This document shows, piece by piece, positions 1 to 7,480 of a stretch of DNA of 39,708 bases; positions within the stretch are counted from its first letter, which is position 1; each line of letters opens with the position of its first letter. The position numbers and the translations under genes were made by a program. A model generated the notes under the pieces. The model was given only the letters and a program-made list of their open reading frames with translations, was not told where the DNA came from and did not search any database. The stretch is from an uncultured Pseudomonadota bacterium (lineage in GTDB: Bacteria; Myxococcota_A; UBA796; SXON01): NCBI GenBank assembly GCA_903959175.1, contig CAJBVW010000548.1, forward strand, positions 1 to 39,708, written 5' to 3'.

Positions 1-24
1 CGCCGCGAGCCCGGAGGACACCCG

Positions 25-48
25 CCCCGGCCGGTCCGCCGGCCGGGG
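25..48. terminator. GC hairpin, possible terminator
   Basis: Perfect 10-bp inverted repeat (25-34 with 39-48) closing a TCCG loop, a member of the UNCG tetraloop class. There is no T tract, so termination is inferred from stem strength only. It may end a gene lying left of the window. I support no gene in 1-290 on either strand; the open frames there look like GC-rich shadows. Confidence 0.35.
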
Positions 49-239
49 GGCGCCCACATGGCGCGCTCGCTGCGCCGTGACTGCGGTCGCAAACGCTGCC
101 GTCAGACCAGCCTATGGCCCTGTCGCCCGCGCCCCACCTCTCCGGTGACGTTGTGCGGCCCCCGCGGAGGGCCTCTGGCGCCGTACCCCCCCACGCTGGA
201 TGCGGGGGCCGATGACGCGGGCGGAGCTGAGGCGGGTGA

Positions 240-257
240 GGGGAGGGTAGGGGAGGG
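240..257 (+). other. G-quadruplex motif in the -35 region of the next gene
   Basis: Four G runs (240-243, 245-247, 250-253, 255-257) are separated by loops of 1, 2 and 1 bases on the coding strand. This fits the standard G3+N1-7 rule with very short loops, which usually makes stable quadruplexes. It sits where a -35 element would be for the promoter at 279-284. A regulatory role is inference. Confidence 0.5.
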
Positions 258-278
258 CCGGCCGGAGAGCCTTCGTGA

Positions 279-284
279 TACCCT
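279..284 (+). promoter_or_regulatory. -10 element TACCCT, leaderless promoter
   Basis: TACCCT ends exactly six bases before the ATG at 291, so transcription would begin at or near the A of the start codon. No Shine-Dalgarno and no TTGACA-like -35 is visible. The same spacing is seen at five other genes in the window. Confidence 0.55.
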
Positions 285-290
285 GCCCAA

Positions 291-818
291 ATGTCCGCGT
301 TCCTCTTCATCATTGCTGCGGCGCTCGCGGGAACGACCTGTCCGTGGCAGGGGGAAGGCCGGGATCCCTTCACCGGGACCGACGCGCGCACCCTGTCCGC
401 ACAAATGGTCCTCGAACCTGGCGGGACCTCGCTCGTGGGGCTGGTGTTCCATGTACCGGTAGAGGGGGCCGTGCCGGTGGATGTCACCTTCGACGAAGCG
501 GGGGCCACCGATCGCCGCGTCGCGGCCGAGCTGCTCTACCTGCTGGAGAACGGAGAGGTCGTGTCGGTACGTGTGGACGAAGCCGCGGCGCCCACAACCC
601 ACGTCGTGCCAGGAATCATCGGACCCGGCGTCTACACGTCCCACGTCGCCCGGGGCGCGATCCCGCTCGAAGACGTGCGCCGCCTGGCGAGCGCCGGCAG
701 CATCACGCAGGTGCGCCACACGCTCCTCTCCGGCGGCTCGGTCACCCGCGGCCTGCGCGCGAGGCAGAGCCGGCAGGTCGTCCAGCTCTTTCAGTGCCTC
801 GCCGACGCGGCGCCATAG
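291..818 (+). CDS. Secreted protein of unknown function
   Basis: A 175-residue protein that I do not recognise. Residues 1-16 form a hydrophobic export signal (MSAFLFIIAAALAG...) followed by Cys17, so it is either cleaved near the AG or lipidated at Cys17, although the residues before the Cys are a poor lipobox. A second Cys lies near the C-terminus (FQCLADAAP). The mature part has alternating hydrophobic beta-strand patterns and no membrane segment. The start is supported by the -10 box six bases upstream and by third-position GC bias. The gene stands alone and converges with the zinc-ribbon gene on the other strand. An open frame antisense to it (102-890) lacks sensible composition and was dismissed. 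Confidence 0.7.
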   Translation: MSAFLFIIAAALAGTTCPWQGEGRDPFTGTDARTLSAQMVLEPGGTSLVGLVFHVPVEGAVPVDVTFDEAGATDRRVAAELLYLLENGEVVSVRVDEAAAPTTHVVPGIIGPGVYTSHVARGAIPLEDVRRLASAGSITQVRHTLLSGGSVTRGLRARQSRQVVQLFQCLADAAP

Positions 819-841
819 GCTGAGAACGCCGGGATCAGGCT

Positions 842-868
842 CGCCCGGGCGTCGCCACACGCCGGGCG
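842..868. terminator. Bidirectional hairpin between convergent genes
   Basis: An imperfect inverted repeat (842-852 with 859-868, one bulged G, six-base loop) lies in the 91-bp gap between the convergent genes ending at 818 and 910. The position suits a shared terminator. There is no T run on the plus side. Confidence 0.4.
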
Positions 869-909
869 CTCTTCGGTCGATGCCGCCCACCCAGCCCCCA
901 ACCCCACCC

Positions 910-1545
910 TCAGCCCTTCACCGCCTCCGCAATCAACGGGTTTCGCACGGCCGCCACCAGCTGAAGCGTGCTCAGCACCACGGCGCCCAGGGCGAGCAGC
1001 CAGAGCACGATGCCCACGGGGAAGCAGAAGGCGCCCATCACGAGGCACACCACGGCGCCGAGCCCGTTCACGAGGTGGCCTCCCCAGCTTGCCAGCTTGA
1101 AGGTCCTCGCGCAGCCGCGGCAGCGGTACTCGAAGGTGGTGCCCATCGGGATGCCGCTGGAGCGATGGCGGGTCACGGAGGTGCACGCGGCGACCCCACC
1201 ACACGCCGCGCAGCGCCGGATCGGCTCGACCGTGAGGAAGCGGAGCTCCGGCGCGGGCGCCCCCGGCACCACCGGGTTCCGCAGGTACGGCCAGCCTTGG
1301 TAGGCCAGGACCGGGAGGGTGATCAGGGGGAAGATGCAGGTCCACGAGAGCAGGACGGTGACCGCCGCAGCCACGTAGATGCGCTTCATCGGGCTCAACG
1401 AGAAGCGCGCGCCGCAGGCCTGGCAGGCAAAGTCGCGCGTGCTCGTGCCCGAGGCGAGGCCCATGGTCGTGTGTTGCCACTCGCGATCACAGATGGCGGC
1501 GACGGCCCCGCAGCTTCCGCAACGACGTACTTCGAGAGGTGCCAT
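910..1545 (-). CDS. Double zinc-ribbon membrane protein, unknown function
   Basis: A 211-residue protein built as a tandem duplication. Each half has a CxxC...CxxC zinc ribbon (Cys 9/12 with 41/44; Cys 112/115 with 142/145) followed by hydrophobic membrane stretches (about 55-85 and 158-198). The two ribbons align: CGSCGAVAA with CAACGGVAA, and CQACGARF with CRGCARTF. By family knowledge such ribbons bind one Zn each through four Cys; the ligand of the whole protein is unknown. I chose the ATG at 1545 over an upstream in-frame ATG at 1695, because the added residues look like non-coding sequence and would overlap the neighbouring gene. An AATAAT -10-like sequence lies seven bases before the start. 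Confidence 0.75.
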   Translation of the reverse strand: MAPLEVRRCGSCGAVAAICDREWQHTTMGLASGTSTRDFACQACGARFSLSPMKRIYVAAAVTVLLSWTCIFPLITLPVLAYQGWPYLRNPVVPGAPAPELRFLTVEPIRRCAACGGVAACTSVTRHRSSGIPMGTTFEYRCRGCARTFKLASWGGHLVNGLGAVVCLVMGAFCFPVGIVLWLLALGAVVLSTLQLVAAVRNPLIAEAVKG

Positions 1546-1621
1546 GCGGCCGATTATTCCGCGCCGGTTCGGGCGGCATCCGGAGCGACGCTGGGCCTCG
1601 CGGTCCGCGCCCCCCTCCACG

Positions 1622-3199
1622 CTACGGCTCGGCGCACACGGCGAAGTAGACGACCCACCGCTCCGTCGAGAGGCTCTCCGGACCACACTCGTCAAGCGTG
1701 ACGACGAGGTCGGCCGCGCCGTCTCCGTTCAGGTCGGTGGTGTCCCAGGCGTAGTCTCCGGAGCCGCCGGGTTCGCAGTCGCGGCGGGTGGTGTCCTGCA
1801 CGGTGGGAAACGTGCGGGCGCTCGACGGGAGCTGCCAGAGGCGCGGTGGCTCGGAGAACCCGGCGTCCCCTTGTTCGTAGACCGCCCAGTGGTCCGAGCC
1901 GAGGGTGGCGTCGCACCCGTCGGAGGTGAGGACGAGGTCCGCCGTGCCGTCGTTCGTGAGGTCCCGGACGCTCCACCCGGACGTGCCGGTCGCGCCGCTG
2001 GCGCAGAGGTGCTCGGACGAGCCCTCGAGCGTCGGGAATGGGACCCCATCCTCCCACCCCGAGCCTTCAATCGTCGGCAGGTAGAAGTGTTCGGGGGTGG
2101 CGGCGTAGCCAGCCTCGCTGCCAGCGTGGACGGCCCACTGCGTCGCGCCGATGGTCGGGTCGCAGGCGTCGTAGGTGACGACGAGGTCGAGCCGCGCGTC
2201 GTCGACGAGGTCGGCGAGCGTCCACGTCAAGGCGGCGGACCGCGTGCCGTTGTCGCAGGTGCGGTACGTGGTGGAGCTCGTGTAGGGCCACGGCAGGTCG
2301 TCCCGCCACGCGGTGCCCTGCGCCGCGGGGAGGCCGAGGTACAGGGGCGAGGCGGAGAACCCCCCTGTCTCGCCGGGGTAGATCCGCCACTCCGTGGCGC
2401 CGATCGAGGCGTCACACGCGTCGTAGGGAACGACGAAGTCAGGGCGCCCGTCTCCGGTCAGGTCCAGGGTGTCCCAGTAGAAGGTCTCGTTGCGGCCAGA
2501 GGCGGCACACCTGTGGTTGCTCTCGCCGCCGGTGCCCCCTTGCCACATGTCCTCGTCGGCGGGCAGCCCGTAGGGGGTCGGCGCGGCCGCGAAGCCGGAT
2601 TGTCCCCCCTCGTAGAGCGCCCAGGTCTCCGCCGCCAGCTCGTCGCAGCCGAGGTAGCTGAGGAAGAGGTCCAGCCGCCCATCGCCGGTCAGGTCCATCG
2701 TGTGCCACATGTACCAGGCGCGCTCGCCGTCATCGCAGTAGCGGGCGGCCGATCCCTCGAATGCGCCAAAGGCGGCGTTGTCGTCCCACCGCTCGCCTTC
2801 GATGGTCGGGAGCGCGTAGCCCAGGGCGGTGTCCGAAAAGCCGGTAGGGCCGCCCGGGTAGACCTCCCACCCGCTCGAGGTCGCCTCACTGTGGAACTGG
2901 GCGAAGGTCACCACCAGGTCGGCGTAGCCGTCCTGCGTCAGGTCGTAGAGGGCCCATCGCTCGTCGTTCCACGAATCGCCGTCGTCGCTTGTCCCCGGCC
3001 AGCTCCAGTAGACCCTCGCGGGGAGGTGGTAGTCGAACCCGCTTGGGTCGAAGCCCGTCGCCACACACGGCGCGGGCCCGGCGGCTGTGTCTGGGCGGGT
3101 GTCGCTGCCGCTGTCACCCTCCGCCTTCGGTGCACCCTCGTCCGGCGTCGGAGCGGCGCAGGCGCAGAGCGTGACCGTGAGGAAAAGGGAAGCCTTCAT
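1622..3199 (-). CDS. Lipoprotein with six FG-GAP/VCBS-like repeats
   Basis: A 525-residue protein. The lipoprotein-type signal has Cys12 and Cys14 (TLCACAAP), then an acidic, low-complexity linker. Six units of about 76-84 residues follow, marked by DLTxDGxxDLV-type motifs starting near residues 86, 169, 246, 330, 413 and 489. The Asp-rich loops match Ca-binding FG-GAP/VCBS units that form beta-propellers. Most units add a Cys pair (TYDAC and xxC-x-G), probably disulfides outside the cytoplasm. The fourth unit has DLVDDARLDLV, where the DG is lost. The start is the ATG before the lipoprotein signal; further upstream the frame does not look coding. GAGGAT lies six bases upstream and could be a -10, a ribosome site, or both. 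The likely role is surface adhesion or binding; no enzyme motif is seen. Confidence 0.8.
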   Translation of the reverse strand: MKASLFLTVTLCACAAPTPDEGAPKAEGDSGSDTRPDTAAGPAPCVATGFDPSGFDYHLPARVYWSWPGTSDDGDSWNDERWALYDLTQDGYADLVVTFAQFHSEATSSGWEVYPGGPTGFSDTALGYALPTIEGERWDDNAAFGAFEGSAARYCDDGERAWYMWHTMDLTGDGRLDLFLSYLGCDELAAETWALYEGGQSGFAAAPTPYGLPADEDMWQGGTGGESNHRCAASGRNETFYWDTLDLTGDGRPDFVVPYDACDASIGATEWRIYPGETGGFSASPLYLGLPAAQGTAWRDDLPWPYTSSTTYRTCDNGTRSAALTWTLADLVDDARLDLVVTYDACDPTIGATQWAVHAGSEAGYAATPEHFYLPTIEGSGWEDGVPFPTLEGSSEHLCASGATGTSGWSVRDLTNDGTADLVLTSDGCDATLGSDHWAVYEQGDAGFSEPPRLWQLPSSARTFPTVQDTTRRDCEPGGSGDYAWDTTDLNGDGAADLVVTLDECGPESLSTERWVVYFAVCAEP

Positions 3200-3260
3200 C
3201 CACCTATCCTCACACCGGACCGTCCTCTCCGTCAACTCGGTCGCCCCCGCCGCCCCACCC

Positions 3261-4679
3261 CTACTCCACCTCCAGCTCCACAAGAGAGAGGTACGCATAG
3301 GTCCCCTCCGCAATCGCCACATCGACGAACAGGTGGCCCGCGGCGTCGGGAGCGAGGCCGCGGAAGGTCAGCACGGTGTCATCGTTGGTGAGGACGCCGT
3401 CCGCGCCGGCACCCGCGCCCGAGGTCTGGAGGGTGTCCTCGGCGCGCGCGGCCCCGGTCACGACGTAGCGGGTGACACGGCGCTCGGTGTCCTCGCGCGC
3501 GGCGAAGAGGCGGAGCGTGTACCGGGCGGCGGGGTCGAGCCCGCGGAGGTAGAGCGCGCCGGGCATGTCGGGGCCGGTGACGTACAGGTAGTCGCCGGTG
3601 GCGCTGCCGACGGCGAGATCTCCCAGGCGGGCGGCGTCGGGCCAGAGGAGGCCACCGTTGCTCCGGCCGTTGACTTGGAAGCCGCCGGCGATCACGAGGT
3701 CTACCCCGGTCGCGGCCCCGGTGATGTCGACGAGATCGACGAGCTGCTCACCGGGGAGCACGTCGGCGTCGCCGTCGATGGGGTACCAATTGTTCCAGTG
3801 GTTGCCGAGGTAGTCGGGGGAGGGGGTCGACTCGCCGTCCTCGGCGTTGCTCGGGCCGAGATCGACGCGCAGGCGCGTGCCGGCGGCGAGGGGGAGGGGT
3901 GTAACCTCGGGCGCGGGGGCGGGCGCGCCGATGGCCTCGACGGCCGGGCGGAGGCCCGCGTTCCAGAGCGCGTAGCCGGCGTCGGAGAGGTGCAGGCCGT
4001 CCTCGACGAAGAGGGCGGCGTCGGGCGGGGAGCCGGTGGCGAGGAAGGGGGTGGCGAGGTCGACGTAGACGAGGCCGGCGTCTGCTTCGGCGAGCGTCGC
4101 GACCGCGGTGTTCACGGCGTCCGCCTCGGCCCACTGGGACCAGCGCGCGGGCGTCGGGAGGATGGAGACGAAGAGGACCGGGGTGTCCGCGCCGAGGCCG
4201 ACGCCGACGCGCTGGCGGAGGCAGCGCAGGCGGTCGGTGACGACGGTGGCGGGCACGCCCGCGGCGATGTCGTTGCTCCCCGCGTACACCACGACGGCGC
4301 GGGGGCCGTGGCGCAGGATGAGCTCCTGTGCCGCCCGGGCGATCTCCCCGAGCTGGGCGCCCCCGAAGCCGCGCTGGAGCGGCGCGTAGTCGGTGTACGC
4401 GGCGGCGAGGCCCTCCCACCGACGCACGGTGGAGCTCCCCACGAAGACGACGGGCGCCGCGGGCCAGCCGCCGAGCGCGTCCTGCGCGCCCCACCGCGCG
4501 ATCACGTCGGCGTAGACGGGCGTGAAGGCGTCGACCTCGGCGCAGAGGGTGGGGTCTGTGTCCGCCGACGTGTCGGTGTCGGTGGGCTCGACGGCGGGCG
4601 TGTCGGTGTCCCGCACGTCGAGCGCCGGCCCCGCGCACGCGGCGAGGAGCAGGGCGGCGATCGACGGCCGGAGCGGCAC
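3261..4679 (-). CDS. SGNH/GDSL-hydrolase lipoprotein with lectin-like C-terminal domain
   Basis: A 472-residue protein with lipobox LLLAACAG (Cys15) and an acidic Thr/Asp linker (20-45), so probably outer-membrane anchored. The hydrolase domain (about 50-250) shows the SGNH blocks: VGSSTVRRW with nucleophile Ser82, the Gly block GFGGAQ, AGSNDI with Asn136, and DGLHLS with Asp227 and His230. The family deacylates sugars, lipids or glycans; the substrate is unknown. Residues from about 265 to the end form a beta-rich domain (NHWNNWYP, YTLRLFAARED) resembling malectin/CBM-like carbohydrate-binding modules that accompany acetylesterases. I chose the GTG at 4679, five bases after the stop of the ligase gene; the longer open frame runs through that gene and is not coding. 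A sugar O-acetylesterase is a reasonable guess only. Confidence 0.8.
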   Translation of the reverse strand: MPLRPSIAALLLAACAGPALDVRDTDTPAVEPTDTDTSADTDPTLCAEVDAFTPVYADVIARWGAQDALGGWPAAPVVFVGSSTVRRWEGLAAAYTDYAPLQRGFGGAQLGEIARAAQELILRHGPRAVVVYAGSNDIAAGVPATVVTDRLRCLRQRVGVGLGADTPVLFVSILPTPARWSQWAEADAVNTAVATLAEADAGLVYVDLATPFLATGSPPDAALFVEDGLHLSDAGYALWNAGLRPAVEAIGAPAPAPEVTPLPLAAGTRLRVDLGPSNAEDGESTPSPDYLGNHWNNWYPIDGDADVLPGEQLVDLVDITGAATGVDLVIAGGFQVNGRSNGGLLWPDAARLGDLAVGSATGDYLYVTGPDMPGALYLRGLDPAARYTLRLFAAREDTERRVTRYVVTGAARAEDTLQTSGAGAGADGVLTNDDTVLTFRGLAPDAAGHLFVDVAIAEGTYAYLSLVELEVE

Positions 4680-4684
4680 GCCGG

Positions 4685-5992
4685 TCAGTACGCGACGGAC
4701 TTCAGTACGTTCGCCGGGGACGGATCGCGCTTCCAGGCGTCGAGCACGTCGAGCGCGGGGGAGCGGCCGGCCTCGACCTTCGCGCGGAGCGGGTCGAGCA
4801 GGGCCACGTCCTCGCCGATCTCCGCGAGGCCGGCGGCGGCGATGGTGACGAGCTCCTTGGCCCAGTCGGCGGCGGCGTGCGCGCCGTAGCGGGCGGCGAG
4901 CCCCCCGCGGGCGGCGGCGAGCTGGCGCTCCTCGTTCGTGCCGGGCGTGGCGGCGAAGCGCTGGGCGAGCTCCGTCGCGTCGCTGAGGGCGCGGGGGCCG
5001 TAGAGCAGGCCGGTCCAGAGCGCGATGAACGCGACGGAGAGGTTGATGTCCACCGCGTCCGCTCCGCGGATCTCGATGGTGCGCTTCACCCGCACCTCGG
5101 GGAACACGCTCGTCTGGTGCAGGGTCCAGTCGTCTTCGGTCGGGTACACGCCGTCGATGCCGTGGTCCATCCAGCGGCGGAAGGTCACGCCGTTCGCCGG
5201 CTTCCACTCGCCGGCGGGCTTGTAGAACATCATCGGCGTGTCGAGCAGGTAGTTCACCCACCCGGCGTGCGTGTACCCGGCGCGCACGGCGGCGGGGAAG
5301 CCGGTGCGGGCGGGGTCGGTCTTGGTCCAGACGTAGCCGCGGTAGGACGCGTAGCCGGAGTCCTTGCCCTCTACGAGCGGGGAGTTGGCGAAGATCGCGG
5401 TGTTCAGCGGTCCGAGCGCGAGCGAGACGTGGAACTTGGCCGCGCAGTCGGCCTCATCCGCGAAGTCGAAGTTCGCCTGCACGGAGCAGGTGCCCTTCAT
5501 CATCCAGTGGGCGAGCTCGCCGTGCTGCGGCAGGTACTCGCGCATCACGGCGTAGCGGCCCTTGGGCACGAACTTGATGTCGCGGATGGGGGCGTAGGGG
5601 GTCAGGCCGCAGGAGATCCAGTGGAGGTCGTGGCCCTGTGCGAGGTCGTACAACATCGTGCGGTTCTTCCGCACCTCGGCGTCGAGGTCCGCCAGGCGAC
5701 GGAACGGGGCGCCCGAGAGCTCAACCTGCCCGCCCGGCTCGAGGGTGATGCTCGCGCCGTCGCCCGCGCACTCGATCGGGTACTCGCCCTCGTACTTCTT
5801 CTTCCAGCCCGTGCGTTCGGAGAGCTGCTCGACGATCCACCGGATGCCGTCCGCGTCGTGATAGTCGACGGCGCGGCCGTCGCCACGCACGACGGCTCGC
5901 TCGTACTCTCCGCCCACGAGCCATCTCTCGCGCGGCGCCCCGTAGGAGTGGTAGGCGTTCAGCAGCGCGTCGAAGGAGAGGCGGTCGGACAC
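4685..5992 (-). CDS. gshA: Glutamate-cysteine ligase, plant/proteobacterial type
   Basis: A 435-residue enzyme for the first, ATP-dependent step of glutathione synthesis, joining glutamate to cysteine. It belongs to the GCS2 family (plant and alphaproteobacterial type), not the E. coli GshA type. Signatures are VGGEYERA near residue 27, ITLEPGGQVELSGAPFRRL (about 82-100), KGRYAVMREY, and MKGTCSVQANFDF, where a Cys precedes the substrate pocket. Length fits the family. The GTG at 5992 is the best start: the frame stays open upstream to 6298 but loses coding character and would overlap the divergent gene. The SGNH gene follows within five bases, so the two are probably co-transcribed although their functions look unrelated. 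No gshB is nearby. Confidence 0.9.
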   Translation of the reverse strand: MSDRLSFDALLNAYHSYGAPRERWLVGGEYERAVVRGDGRAVDYHDADGIRWIVEQLSERTGWKKKYEGEYPIECAGDGASITLEPGGQVELSGAPFRRLADLDAEVRKNRTMLYDLAQGHDLHWISCGLTPYAPIRDIKFVPKGRYAVMREYLPQHGELAHWMMKGTCSVQANFDFADEADCAAKFHVSLALGPLNTAIFANSPLVEGKDSGYASYRGYVWTKTDPARTGFPAAVRAGYTHAGWVNYLLDTPMMFYKPAGEWKPANGVTFRRWMDHGIDGVYPTEDDWTLHQTSVFPEVRVKRTIEIRGADAVDINLSVAFIALWTGLLYGPRALSDATELAQRFAATPGTNEERQLAAARGGLAARYGAHAAADWAKELVTIAAAGLAEIGEDVALLDPLRAKVEAGRSPALDVLDAWKRDPSPANVLKSVAY

Positions 5993-6076
5993 TCGATGCT
6001 CGGGATGACCCGCCCCGTCACTCGGCTGCGGGCCCTCGTCAAGCTGGGTTATGGTAGCCCCTGAGGTCACGACGAA

Positions 6077-6655
6077 TTGTTGCTCCTCCTCTCTGCCGTC
6101 GCGTGTGTTCCCGTGCTCACCAGCCCCCCCGGCTCCGTCGAGGAGGAGGGTGACTGGGTCGCGCCCGAGAATTCCTGGGGCATCTGCGAGGAGCCGCCGG
6201 CCTCGCTCGAAGGCGAGGGGCTCGCCGTCGGCGAGGTTGCGCCCGACTTCCGCATGATCGACCAGTACGGCGCCGAGGTGTCGCTCTGGCAGTTCCACGG
6301 CTGCACCGTCGTGCTGGACTTCTCGACGGGCTGGTGCGGCCCCTGCCAGCAGCTCGCGGAGGAGGCCCAGGCCATCGCCGACGAGTACCGGGACGACGGC
6401 GTGCGCTACCTCACCGTCATGCCGCAGGACGTCGAGGGGGACATCCCCGACCAGGACTTCCTGGCGGAGTGGGGCGAGTCCTTCGAGCTCGCCGAGCCCA
6501 TCCTGCAGGACGCCGAGGGCTACACCTACCAGGTGGTCACGGGCGGCCGGGGCTTCCCCGCCGTGCTCGTGATCGACGCCGACAGCGTCGTCACCGAGGA
6601 CATCCTCGAGGTCAGCGACGCCGGCATCCGCGCCGCGATCGAGACCGCGCTCTAA
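6077..6655 (+). CDS. Thioredoxin-fold (TlpA/peroxiredoxin-like) lipoprotein
   Basis: A 192-residue exported protein. A short hydrophobic signal ends at Cys10 (LLSAVAC), a weak lipobox. The thioredoxin-fold domain begins near residue 50 (GEVAPDFRMIDQYG) and carries the redox motif WCGPC (Cys87, Cys90), with the cis-Pro region GFPAVLVIDAD near 155-165. Such proteins reduce or exchange disulfides in periplasmic proteins. The only possible starts are TTG codons at 6077 or 6080, because an in-frame TGA lies at 6062; GAGG at 6063-6066 is a suitable ribosome site. It is divergent from gshA, and the 84-bp gap must hold both promoters. A TATGGT hexamer at 6050-6055 is a possible -10. A link to thiol metabolism is suggested by neighbourhood only. 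Confidence 0.85.
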   Translation: MLLLLSAVACVPVLTSPPGSVEEEGDWVAPENSWGICEEPPASLEGEGLAVGEVAPDFRMIDQYGAEVSLWQFHGCTVVLDFSTGWCGPCQQLAEEAQAIADEYRDDGVRYLTVMPQDVEGDIPDQDFLAEWGESFELAEPILQDAEGYTYQVVTGGRGFPAVLVIDADSVVTEDILEVSDAGIRAAIETAL

Positions 6656-6670
6656 GCCGCCGGCGCGCGC

Positions 6671-7480
6671 CTACTCCGCGCGCTGGAGGATGTGGAAGCC
6701 CCGCGGGGACTCCACCACCGCGCTGGTCGCGCCGATGTCGAGGTCGAACGCCGCGGCGTCGAGCATCGGAGCGAGCTGGCCCGGCCCGAACCAGCCGAGG
6801 TCGCCGCCGTCCTCCTTGAGGGGCCCGTCCGAGTACTTGCGGACGACCTCCGCCCACGGCGTGCCCGCGGCCACCGCCGCCGCGGCCTCCTCGATCCGGG
6901 CCTTCGCTTCGGCCTTGCTGCGCGTGACGCCAGCGGGGGCGCGCTCGGCGTCCGTCCAGGTCACGAGGAGGTGCTTCGCGTGCACCTCGGTGAGGGCGTC
7001 GCGGCGGATGACGTGGAAGCCGAACGGGGTGTCGACGACCTCGGAGACGCCGCCCACGGGGAGCGCCTGCGTGGCCTTCTCGAAGGGCTCCACCATCGTG
7101 CCGGCCATGAAGCCGCCGAGCGAGCCGCCGCGCGGCCCGGTGGAGTCGTCCGAGTACTGCTTGGCCAGCCCGGCGAAGTCGCCGCCGGCGAGCACCTTGG
7201 CGCGGACCTCGTTCGCGCGCGCAATCGCCTCCTCGCGGGACCGCGTGACGTTCGGGAGCGCCTTGAGCGAGCCCGCGTACGCGACGAGGATGTGGCTCGC
7301 GGCCATGCGCGCGCTCGTAGCCGCCGGCACGCGGGGCCCGGCGACGGGGGCCGCGATCGCGCTCATCGGGGCCGCCGGCGTGGCGGGGGGCGGCTCGACC
7401 GGCGGGAGCGTGGGCGTCTCGTCCCCCGAGCAGGCGGCGAGCAGCACGACGACGGCGAAGGCTCGGGGGAAGCGGATCAT
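6671..7480 (-). CDS. Lipoprotein with two parvulin (PpiC) prolyl isomerase domains
   Basis: A 269-residue protein with lipobox LLAACSG (Cys17), a Pro-rich linker (20-55), and two tandem rotamase domains. Domain 1 spans about 60-161 (SHILVAY ... GGSLGGF ... GFHVIRR). Domain 2 spans about 167-269 (KHLLVTW ... GGDLGWF ... GFHILQRAE). Parvulins catalyse cis-trans isomerisation of peptidyl-prolyl bonds and assist folding of exported and outer-membrane proteins, as in SurA and PrsA. The two domains are diverged copies, and the usual SurA N-terminal chaperone domain is missing. Its ATG at 7480 overlaps the TGA of the amidohydrolase gene (ATGA), so translation is probably coupled; it could help fold that Cys- and repeat-rich partner. 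It converges with the thioredoxin gene 15 bases away. Confidence 0.88.
   Translation of the reverse strand: MIRFPRAFAVVVLLAACSGDETPTLPPVEPPPATPAAPMSAIAAPVAGPRVPAATSARMAASHILVAYAGSLKALPNVTRSREEAIARANEVRAKVLAGGDFAGLAKQYSDDSTGPRGGSLGGFMAGTMVEPFEKATQALPVGGVSEVVDTPFGFHVIRRDALTEVHAKHLLVTWTDAERAPAGVTRSKAEAKARIEEAAAAVAAGTPWAEVVRKYSDGPLKEDGGDLGWFGPGQLAPMLDAAAFDLDIGATSAVVESPRGFHILQRAE

Noticed and set aside
1-290. Gene fragment entering from the left edge
   Set aside because: Open frames here lack coding composition and domains; the hairpin at 25-48 and G-rich promoter region fit an intergenic stretch.
102-890. Open frame on the minus strand covering the first secreted protein gene
   Set aside because: Composition is Arg/Gly-rich without domains, and the plus-strand gene has a signal peptide and promoter.
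1379-3391. Plus-strand frame opposite the six-repeat lipoprotein
   Set aside because: Val/Gly/Arg-rich shadow; the minus frame has regular repeats and a lipoprotein signal.
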